DNA of 9,946 nucleotides from Gammaproteobacteria bacterium (GTDB lineage Bacteria > Pseudomonadota > Gammaproteobacteria > Eutrophobiales > Eutrophobiaceae): positions 1 through 9,946 of the forward strand of contig QNEM01000054.1 in NCBI GenBank assembly GCA_003645215.1. Direction: 5' to 3'. How positions within the stretch are numbered: position 1 is the stretch's first letter; each line of letters opens with the position of its first letter. Positions 5,629 through 9,946 of this stretch are shown here, piece by piece. The translations under genes were made by a program, and so were the position numbers. Under the pieces are notes generated by a model, which saw only the letters and a list, made by a program, of their open reading frames with translations, made no database searches and was not told the DNA's origin.

Positions 5629-6102
5629 ATGAATAAGATTGCAATTTTTGTTGATGTGCAAAATATTTATTACACCACACGAGATACTTTTTCTCGTCAG
5701 TTTAATTATCAAAAACTGTGGCACCGTATCAGCGAGCAAGGTGAAATCGTTTGTGCAAATGCCTATGCAACGCATCGCGGCGATGAAAAACAACTGAAAT
5801 TTCAAAATGCGCTCAAACATATTGGCTTTACAGTAAAACTAAAACCCTTTATTCAACGTAGTGATGGATCGGCCAAAGGTGATTGGGACGTTGGTATAAC
5901 CATTGATGTGATGGAAACAGCAAAGGATGTCGATACTGTCATCTTACTTTCAGGAGACGGTGACTTCGGATTACTACTGGAAAAAATAAAACAAGATTAT
6001 AATGTAAATACTGAGGTATATGGCGTGCCAGCACTCACGGCTAACAACCTTATCAAGACTGCAAATACCTTCCATCCTATTGAAGGAGACTTATTACTCT
6101 AA
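5629..6102 (+). CDS. NYN-domain (LabA/DUF88, PIN-like) ribonuclease family protein
   Basis: A 157-residue single-domain protein. Motifs seen: IFVDVQNIYY (6-15) with Asp9, KGDWDVGITIDVM (83-95) with Asp87 and Asp93, and LLSGDGDFGLLL (106-117) with Asp110 and Asp112. These are the conserved acidic residues of the NYN fold (PF01936), which binds Mg2+ and is predicted to cleave RNA. The C-terminal segment VYGVPALTANNLIKTANTFH is the usual 'S..L...AD.F' helix. The acidic set is complete, so the protein is probably active. The start ATG has no recognisable SD and follows a strong hairpin (5599-5616). Neighbours do not reveal an RNA target: it sits between a DUF1488-like gene and a cold-shock gene. 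No partner antitoxin is adjacent, so I do not call it a toxin. Confidence 0.85.
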   Translation: MNKIAIFVDVQNIYYTTRDTFSRQFNYQKLWHRISEQGEIVCANAYATHRGDEKQLKFQNALKHIGFTVKLKPFIQRSDGSAKGDWDVGITIDVMETAKDVDTVILLSGDGDFGLLLEKIKQDYNVNTEVYGVPALTANNLIKTANTFHPIEGDLLL

Positions 6103-6183
6103 ACAAACAAGGACACCACAAGAATCAGTCGACAGACGTACAAGGAGTACTAAATGCCGCGATGGCAGGAGTCATGAAGCGGC

Positions 6184-6199
6184 CTGACCCCTTTGATTT
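6184..6199 (+). repeat. degenerate REP-like copy D
   Basis: CTGACCCCTTTGATTT differs from the same part of copies A/B at two positions. About 60 nt upstream, AATCAGTCGACAG (6123-6135) resembles the opening AATCAATCGACAC, as if the unit was split by an insertion. That insertion contains a hairpin, GCCGC (6156-6160) with GCGGC (6179-6183). Confidence 0.4.
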
Positions 6200-6221
6200 A
6201 TTACTCGTTTTTATTTATAAA
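6193..6221 (+). promoter_or_regulatory. putative promoter of the cold-shock gene
   Basis: TTGATT (6193-6198), a 17-nt spacer and TATAAA (6216-6221). The start would be near 6228, giving a leader of about 162 nt, very close to the roughly 160-nt leader of E. coli cspA. The -35 lies inside the degenerate REP-like copy D. Confidence 0.5.
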
Positions 6222-6227
6222 AAGATA

Positions 6228-6389
6228 GTCTTTCTGTACAGATTGCTATATGGTGCCTTCATTAGCAATATTTTGTAGCGTTTCTCGGTAGTTCCTCGCA
6301 GTGTAAAACAGCAGCTCCTCCCGTAATAATTCCACAACAACTAGCATGCTAATACATTGTTTTTTAATAATTTAAAGAGGTAACCAAAA
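6228..6389 (+). promoter_or_regulatory. cold-shock mRNA 5' leader with cold-box-like motif
   Basis: The predicted leader begins with CTGTACAGA (6234-6242), sharing GTACAGA with the E. coli cspA cold box (TGACGTACAGA), also at the very 5' end of the mRNA. It is followed by a perfect 7-bp stem, ATTGCTA (6242-6248) with TAGCAAT (6263-6269). Further down is the palindrome TAGCATGCTA (6342-6351). AAAGAGGTA (6374-6382) is the ribosome-binding site, 9 nt from the ATG. In the CspA family such leaders act as thermosensors and control stability and translation; that role here is inferred. Confidence 0.55.
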
Positions 6390-6593
6390 ATGGCTACAGG
6401 TACAGTAAAATGGTTTAACGATAGTAAAGGATTTGGATTTATTACACCGACTGACGGCAGCGCTGATGTATTTGTTCATCATAGCGCGATTAACGCTGAT
6501 GGTTTCAAATCACTTGCCGAAGGTCAAAGTGTCAACTTTGATACCGAGCAGGGTGCTAAAGGACCTAGTGCAACCAACGTCGTTGCACAATAG
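6390..6593 (+). CDS. cold-shock protein, CspA family
   Basis: This 67-residue single cold-shock domain is a full-length CspA homologue. The OB-fold signatures are complete: GTVKWFNDSKGFGFITP (4-20) includes RNP1 (KGFGFI), and DVFVHHSAI (26-34) is RNP2. The last strand contains SVNFDTEQGAKGPSATNV. Family members bind single-stranded RNA/DNA and melt mRNA structure at low temperature. SD, start and length all agree. The gene has its own promoter, long leader and a strong intrinsic terminator immediately downstream, so it is a monocistronic unit. It is AT-richer than typical E. coli csp genes but like its neighbours. Which paralogue (CspA, C, D or E type) cannot be decided. Confidence 0.95.
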   Translation: MATGTVKWFNDSKGFGFITPTDGSADVFVHHSAINADGFKSLAEGQSVNFDTEQGAKGPSATNVVAQ

Positions 6594-6618
6594 ACCGATT
6601 TAGACGGTTTTTAGTCTG

Positions 6619-6648
6619 AAAAAGCCTCGCTAACCGCGGGGCTTTTTT
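6619..6648 (+). terminator. intrinsic terminator of the cold-shock gene
   Basis: AAAAAGCCTCGC (6619-6630), loop TAACC, then GCGGGGCTTTTT(T) (6636-6648). The 12-bp stem has a single G-T wobble and is followed by a T run, 26 nt after the csp stop codon. Confidence 0.9.
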
Positions 6649-6778
6649 AATTAATAATGGGGTGCTGTCAGGCTCTGACCTCTTTTGCTGCATTTCAGCG
6701 TTCGCTTAATACTGAAAGTAAAATTCTGGCAATTATGTGATAATAAGGTGCTAGCCTCGAAGCAGCAGCTTTAAAAAA

Positions 6779-6794
6779 CCGACATATTAGTCGG
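6779..6794 (-). terminator. possible weak minus-strand intrinsic terminator
   Basis: On the minus strand CCGAC-TAATAT-GTCGG is followed directly by TTTTTT. The stem is only 5 bp. No minus-strand gene precedes it, so it would stop antisense transcription, or it may simply be a hairpin. Confidence 0.3.
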
Positions 6795-6901
6795 ATATCC
6801 TGCTTACAGTGTTTATTAAGTAATCGCTCCTTATAAATATACTGTTACGCCGGAAATATTCTCATCATATTAAAACATCGATTAGCATCATAAGGACCAC
6901 T

Positions 6902-7555
6902 ATGTTGTCAGGCAATTCAGTATCTCAAGACTTACAGCCTACGATTCTTTCCTATGTGAAAGATCTTCCCAACTTGTGCTCACTTGCAGGATTGGTCTGC
7001 ACATTATTAGCTATTTACTTCTGTATTTTGGGCGTTTACTACGCAGCCATGATTGGCATGATCTGGGCCGTTGCTTTTGACTGGGCAGATGGACTTATTG
7101 CACGAAGAATGAAAGGGCGGACAGCTAATGACCAAATGTTTGGTGTGCAACTTGATTCGTTAATAGACATTGTGAACTATGGCGTCGCTCCAGCCATTCT
7201 TCTGCTTAGCTACGGAAATTTCGACCCACTATTTCTACCAGTCGCTTTTATAATGCTTGCTGCCAGCGCGATACGGTTGAGTTATTTTAACACATTTGGC
7301 TTGTCTGGCGGATCTAAATACACAGGGCTGGCTCTCGACAGCAATAATATAATACTCGTTTTCATTTTTTTATTTGAAAGTTTTTTTAGTGCGGGAGCCT
7401 TCTCTATTATTCTCTATGTCAGCGGTCTAACACTCGCTGCCTTGAATGTATCCCAAATCAAAACACCAAAACTTAATGGGAATCCAATTAATGTTTATCT
7501 TCTTGCTATTTATACTCTTGTAATGACTGGCGTCTATGGTTGGAAACTTTTATAA
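6902..7555 (+). CDS. CDP-alcohol phosphatidyltransferase family protein (PssA-like)
   Basis: A 217-residue integral membrane enzyme. The signature D-x2-D-G-x2-A-R...G-x3-D-x3-D is complete: Asp60, Asp63, Gly64, Ala67 and Arg68 in FDWADGLIAR, Gly81 in FGVQL, then Asp85 and Asp89 in DSLID. It is preceded by DLPNLCSLAGL (21-31), the usual entry to helix 1, and followed by hydrophobic helices to the C terminus (six expected). The segment FGVQLDSLIDIVNYGVAPA is close to bacterial phosphatidylserine synthases, so CDP-diacylglycerol plus an alcohol acceptor is one option. The neighbouring cytidylyltransferase suggests a CDP-linked headgroup donor instead. The ribosome-binding site AAGGA lies about 6 nt before the ATG. 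Family certain; specificity open. Confidence 0.88.
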   Translation: MLSGNSVSQDLQPTILSYVKDLPNLCSLAGLVCTLLAIYFCILGVYYAAMIGMIWAVAFDWADGLIARRMKGRTANDQMFGVQLDSLIDIVNYGVAPAILLLSYGNFDPLFLPVAFIMLAASAIRLSYFNTFGLSGGSKYTGLALDSNNIILVFIFLFESFFSAGAFSIILYVSGLTLAALNVSQIKTPKLNGNPINVYLLAIYTLVMTGVYGWKLL

Positions 7556-7618
7556 AAAGTAACGAGATTGAAAAACATAATAAAGAAAATCACTTTAATA
7601 TAGGAATTAAATAACATA

Positions 7619-8065
7619 ATGGTTGTATATACAGTCGGTACATTTGACATGTTGCATGTAGGTCACCTTGCTTTACTAGAACGTTGCAGAACATTAGGCG
7701 ATGTCGTTGCGGTTGGTGTTGCTTCCGATAGTGTGGTGAAATCATACAAATTTAGTGTGCCGGTTATTCCTCTCGATCAACGAGTGGAAATGCTGAGTGC
7801 TTTACGCTGTGTTGATATTGTACGTCCCTACCATGAACTTGAATATGTATCAGCTTGCATAGAATTGAATGTCGATATTTTCGTGGTTGGAGAAGATTGG
7901 GGACGCAAACCCCATAATATCGATGTGGAATCTTACTTGAAAACCAAAGGGAAGAAGATTATTCAAGTTCTTTATAACGACCGGACATCATCCACTAAAA
8001 TAAAAGAAAATGTCATGGCTCAACCTTGTAGAAGCACGTTTATAGAACAAGCTAACGTACATTAG
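7619..8065 (+). CDS. TagD-like cytidylyltransferase (CTP:alcohol-phosphate nucleotidyltransferase)
   Basis: A 148-residue cytosolic nucleotidyltransferase of the HxGH superfamily. TVGTFDMLHVGHLALLERCR (5-24) holds the phosphate-binding HVGH (His13, His16). GEDWGRKP (91-98) and RTSSTKIK (122-129) are the second and third nucleotide-binding motifs, in the places where glycerol-3-phosphate and phosphoethanolamine cytidylyltransferases carry GxDW and RTxGxST. Length and layout match TagD-type enzymes, so it probably converts CTP and an alcohol phosphate to a CDP-alcohol. It follows the CDP-alcohol phosphatidyltransferase by 63 nt on the same strand. The SD (AGGA, 7602-7605) is farther than usual (13 nt) from the ATG. 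The last 15 or so residues, beyond RTSSTKIKE, are not typical; the IS1111 inverted repeat begins 14 bp after the stop. Substrate unknown. Confidence 0.85.
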   Translation: MVVYTVGTFDMLHVGHLALLERCRTLGDVVAVGVASDSVVKSYKFSVPVIPLDQRVEMLSALRCVDIVRPYHELEYVSACIELNVDIFVVGEDWGRKPHNIDVESYLKTKGKKIIQVLYNDRTSSTKIKENVMAQPCRSTFIEQANVH

Positions 8066-8079
8066 TCGAATGTCCGTAT

Positions 8080-8093
8080 ATGGACTCCTCCTC
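8080..8093 (+). repeat. IS1111 subterminal inverted repeat, right (RE) end
   Basis: ATGGACTCCTCCTC; perfect 14-bp inverted match to 9454-9467. It lies on the 3' side of the transposase gene, past the non-coding region. Confidence 0.85.
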
Positions 8094-8350
8094 AGATGCA
8101 AGTACTCCGTTTTAATGGTGATGGGTACGACTGCTCACGTATATCCGGTCTCAAATAAAGCATCATTGTTTTGATGCAGGACCATAATGGGCTATTCGCG
8201 CGTTGACTCCCAATTGCTTTCTCGTGCTTTGTGCACCTGGACATTCACGGGTTTTGCCAACGCCGGTTCGACCTGTTCACCATCATTCAGCTTACTTTGC
8301 AATCGTGGTTGATGTGCTCCTGTTAGTTAATCTTGTCTAGACTCAAACTC
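8094..8350 (-). ncRNA. candidate IS1111 guide RNA (bridge/seekRNA) region
   Basis: These 257 nt between the transposase stop and the RE inverted repeat have no credible gene. In the IS1111 group this is where the guide RNA that selects the target is encoded. Seen in sequence: a hairpin GCATCA-TTGTTT-TGATGC (8160-8177), flanked by two segments that resemble the DNA just outside the element. CCCAATTGCTTTC (8209-8221) resembles CCCATTGCTTTC at 9468-9479, and CGTATAT (8138-8144) equals 8075-8081. Exact RNA ends and structure cannot be read by eye. The position is established knowledge for the family; the guide matches are inference. Confidence 0.55.
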
Positions 8351-9385
8351 TCAAGCTGCAGCCAACTCCGGAGCATAATCTGTGTCATAACGTAGCATAG
8401 CCCAGGCAATACGTGCCGTCTTATTGGCCAAAGCTGCTGCTGCAACATTCGGGTGTCGACGTGTTGCAATACTTATCACCCACTGACTCAGGCGATCTTC
8501 TTTCCCTCTGGCGGCATAAATGGCAGAGCGTGCACCATGGATCAATAAACTACGAAGATAAGAATCACCCCGCTTACTAATACCGAGTAAACGGTCTTTG
8601 CCACCTGAGCTGTGTTGCTTCGGTGTTAATCCAAGTGATGCTGCCATTTGTCGACCATTGGCAAACTGTTTGCCATCACCGACAGCCGCAAGCAATGCTG
8701 TTGCCACCATCGGTCCAACACCGCGTAGTTGTTGTAGACGCTTTGCCACAGGATCACTCTCCGCGATCAAGGCAATCTCTTTATCCATTTCGCTCACACG
8801 TTCATCCAGTCTTTTGAGATCGCCCCACAGGCCATCCAACAGTCGTCGGAACCGATCGCTTAATCCATTTTCAGCATCTTCAAGCCACGCTGGCAATGCT
8901 GCGCGTAAATGATTTATTCGCTGCGGAGCAACCAATCCATACTCTGCAACCAACCCTCTGATCTGGTTGCCTTTGGCTGTACGTTGTCCCACTAATTCCG
9001 AACGAACGCGATGCACTGCTTGTATCTCTTGTTGTTCGATAGTCTTGACCGTCACAAATCGCATGCCAGGTCGACTCATGGCTTCGCAGATAGCTTCCGC
9101 ATCATTGGCATCGTTCTTGTTACTTTTCACATAGGGTTTCACAAACTGCGGTGCAATTAACTTTACACGGAAGCCTTTGGATTGAAGCAGTCGTGCCCAG
9201 TGATGAGCACCGGTACACGCTTCCATGCCAATCTCACAACCCGGCTCAACCTTATTAAGTAATACTTTAATCCAGTTATCTCGCTTCAATCGTCTGCACC
9301 AGGTTGATGTTTCAGTTCGATTTACGCCGTGTAATTGAAAAATATTCTTTGCCAAATCAATGCCTACTCGGTTAAGTTTATTCAT
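8351..9385 (-). CDS. IS110-family transposase (IS1111 group)
   Basis: This 344-residue protein is full length for the group. The N-terminal RuvC-like DEDD domain (PF01548) has Asp10 in VGIDLAK, Glu55 in IGMEAC, and Asp92/Asp95 in KNDANDAEAI. A helical linker (about 120-210) follows. The C-terminal Transposase_20 domain (PF02371) starts at QLRGVGPMVATAL (218-230) and carries the conserved serine (Ser260 in KQHSSGG), which is thought to act as nucleophile, followed by GISKRGDSYLRSLL. All key residues are present. Start: ATG at 9385 with AAGGAG 7 nt upstream; this SD is embedded in TGGACTCCTTCTT (plus strand 9388-9400), which resembles the element's own inverted repeat. The enzyme performs RNA-guided cut-and-paste or circle-mediated transposition in this family. 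Confidence 0.95.
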   Translation of the reverse strand: MNKLNRVGIDLAKNIFQLHGVNRTETSTWCRRLKRDNWIKVLLNKVEPGCEIGMEACTGAHHWARLLQSKGFRVKLIAPQFVKPYVKSNKNDANDAEAICEAMSRPGMRFVTVKTIEQQEIQAVHRVRSELVGQRTAKGNQIRGLVAEYGLVAPQRINHLRAALPAWLEDAENGLSDRFRRLLDGLWGDLKRLDERVSEMDKEIALIAESDPVAKRLQQLRGVGPMVATALLAAVGDGKQFANGRQMAASLGLTPKQHSSGGKDRLLGISKRGDSYLRSLLIHGARSAIYAARGKEDRLSQWVISIATRRHPNVAAAALANKTARIAWAMLRYDTDYAPELAAA

Positions 9386-9453
9386 GGTGGACTCCTTCTT
9401 TTTATTCGCTGGTTAGTAACACTTCCAGTTTGGCACATTGATGCCGTGTAAGA

Positions 9454-9467
9454 GAGGAGGAGTCCAT
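9454..9467 (-). repeat. IS1111 subterminal inverted repeat, left (LE) end
   Basis: GAGGAGGAGTCCAT on the plus strand, the exact complement of 8080-8093. It lies about 70 bp upstream of the transposase start codon. Confidence 0.85.
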
Positions 9468-9481
9468 CCCATTGCTTTCGC

Positions 9482-9946
9482 TGGCGATCTCAACCGGTCG
9501 ACGCAACACACGCACTAAATCTACTTGCCGGTGTTTCAAATTCTAATGTCTTGCGTGGCCGTTCATTTAACTGACGGGCCACTGCATTTAATTTTGCTTG
9601 TGAGTGTATCGATAAGTCCGTTCCTTTTGGGAAGTACTGCCTAAGCAAACCATTGGTGTTCTCATTGGAGCCACGTTGCCACGGGCTACTCGGATCACAA
9701 AAGTATACATCGATATTGGTCTCCATCGTAAAGCGTCTATGATCGGCCAGCTCTTTACCTCTGTCCCAGGTCAATGATTTGTAAAGTTCGTTTGGTAATT
9801 TTTTTGATTGCTTTATCAATGCGGACACCACACTTTCGGTGTCTTTATTTTTAACCTTAGCCAGCATGACATAACGAGTATGACGTTCGACCAGTGTCGC
9901 GATATAACTATTTTTTGAACCTGCAATCAGATCGCCTTCCCAATGA
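9482..9946 (-). mobile_element. IS30-family element, right end (runs off window)
   Basis: It contains the 3' part of an IS30 transposase gene. On the plus strand GATCTCAACCGGTCGACGCA (about 9486-9505) resembles IS30-family terminal inverted repeats (IS30 itself: GATTCAATTGGTCAACGCA, from memory). As in IS30, the terminal repeat overlaps the end of the transposase gene. The exact end is uncertain by several bases. Its outer boundary lies only about 15 bp from the IS1111 inverted repeat. Confidence 0.65.
9490..9946 (-). CDS. IS30-family transposase, C-terminal part (partial at window edge)
   Basis: The frame is open from the right edge to the TGA at 9492-9490; about 151 residues are visible. 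The 26 codons upstream of the internal Met at 9867 clearly belong to the protein: they read HWEGDLIAGSKNSYIATLVE and RHTRYV, the hallmark entry to the IS30 catalytic core, with the first Asp of the DDE triad in EGDLI. The second Asp is in LTWDRGKELADH, and the Glu is in the GSNENTNGLLRQYFPKGTDL block. The C terminus LNERPRKTLEFETPASRF...ASTG is the normal IS30 end, so the protein is intact here. IS30 transposases are usually 320-380 aa; the N-terminal HTH half lies beyond the window. The catalytic triad is complete. Confidence 0.93.
   Translation of the reverse strand, partial: HWEGDLIAGSKNSYIATLVERHTRYVMLAKVKNKDTESVVSALIKQSKKLPNELYKSLTWDRGKELADHRRFTMETNIDVYFCDPSSPWQRGSNENTNGLLRQYFPKGTDLSIHSQAKLNAVARQLNERPRKTLEFETPASRFSACVASTG

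Larger units (their letters stand above)
6594..6901. other. 308-nt intergenic stretch between csp and the lipid genes
   Basis: It holds the csp terminator (6619-6648) and two small hairpins: GTCAG-GCT-CTGAC (6667-6679) and TTTCAG-N13-CTGAAA (6693-6717). The CTGACCTCTTTT segment at 6675 is faintly like the REP-like core. A third hairpin at 6779-6794 is listed separately. A TATACT (6838-6843) and a TATAAA (6832-6837) are possible -10 boxes for the downstream gene, without a good -35. I see no gene here. Confidence 0.5.
8080..9467 (-). mobile_element. IS110-family element, IS1111 group, complete
   Basis: A single DEDD transposase gene (8351-9385, minus) lies between 14-bp subterminal inverted repeats, ATGGACTCCTCCTC at 8080-8093 and its complement at 9454-9467. 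Inverted repeats and a long non-coding stretch on the 3' side of the transposase are marks of the IS1111 group as opposed to IS110 proper. In this group the true ends lie a few bases outside the repeats, so the element probably spans a little more than the given limits. No target duplication is expected or seen. Both ends and the transposase look intact, so it may be active. Confidence 0.85.

Noticed and set aside
5629..6102. NYN gene as the toxin of a toxin-antitoxin pair
   Set aside because: PIN-like folds are common in toxins, but no small antitoxin gene is adjacent or overlapping, and NYN/LabA proteins are usually solitary.
6154..6177. Seven-codon frame MPRWQES after a perfect AAGGAG
   Set aside because: Too short to support as a gene; it lies within repeat-like DNA upstream of the csp promoter, and the SD match may be chance.
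8598..8912. Plus-strand frame inside the IS1111 transposase
   Set aside because: Antisense of the Transposase_20 region, Ser/Arg/Pro-rich, with no sign of coding.
1..9946. CRISPR array or tandem repeats
   Set aside because: The repeats seen are dispersed and irregularly spaced; no regularly spaced identical units were found.

Overview
The window (about 40% GC by eye) most resembles an accessory stretch of a gammaproteobacterial chromosome. The clues are a CspA-type cold-shock gene with an E. coli-like leader, a YfcG-type (Nu class) glutathione transferase, a DUF1488-like protein and three proteobacterial IS families (IS3, IS110/IS1111, IS30). Lineage assignment is inference; nothing here fixes the genus.

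Layout. 1-107: end of an IS3-family element running off the left edge, with the first 17 codons of its OrfA. 260-2450: three plus-strand genes: an NTF2-like/lumazine-binding-2 type protein, an alpha/beta hydrolase that may start at a rare ATT codon, and a multi-pass membrane protein of unknown role. 2479-3714 (minus): an exported, C-terminally anchored protein with three Vps62-like 'WTDKGSGA' modules and a TolA-like coiled coil, flanked on both sides by copies of a 27-bp imperfect palindrome. 3948-4628 (minus): the glutathione transferase. 4659-5090: a gene-poor mosaic with a degraded tRNA-Leu(UAA) sequence and several dispersed palindromic repeats. 5091-5537: a 42-aa basic protein followed closely by a DUF1488-like protein starting at TTG. 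5629-6102: a NYN-domain (PIN-like) nuclease. 6193-6648: a complete cold-shock unit: promoter, cold-box-like motif, about 160-nt structured leader, csp gene and intrinsic terminator. 6902-8065: a CDP-alcohol phosphatidyltransferase followed by a TagD-like cytidylyltransferase, probably a two-step phospholipid headgroup module. About 8080-9467 (minus): a complete IS1111-group IS110-family element with 14-bp subterminal inverted repeats and a 257-nt non-coding region downstream of the transposase. About 9482 to the right edge (minus): the 3' end of an IS30-family element.

The most interesting signals are: (1) the IS1111 non-coding region, which contains short sequences matching both outer flanks of the element, as expected of the guide RNA (bridge/seekRNA) of this family; (2) the CDP-alcohol/cytidylyltransferase pair; (3) the membrane-anchored triple Vps62-like protein; (4) a dispersed palindromic repeat, one degenerate copy of which appears to supply the -35 box of the cold-shock promoter; (5) the apparent ATT start of the hydrolase. 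The tRNA remnant, dispersed repeats and three IS families point to a region repeatedly remodelled by mobile DNA.
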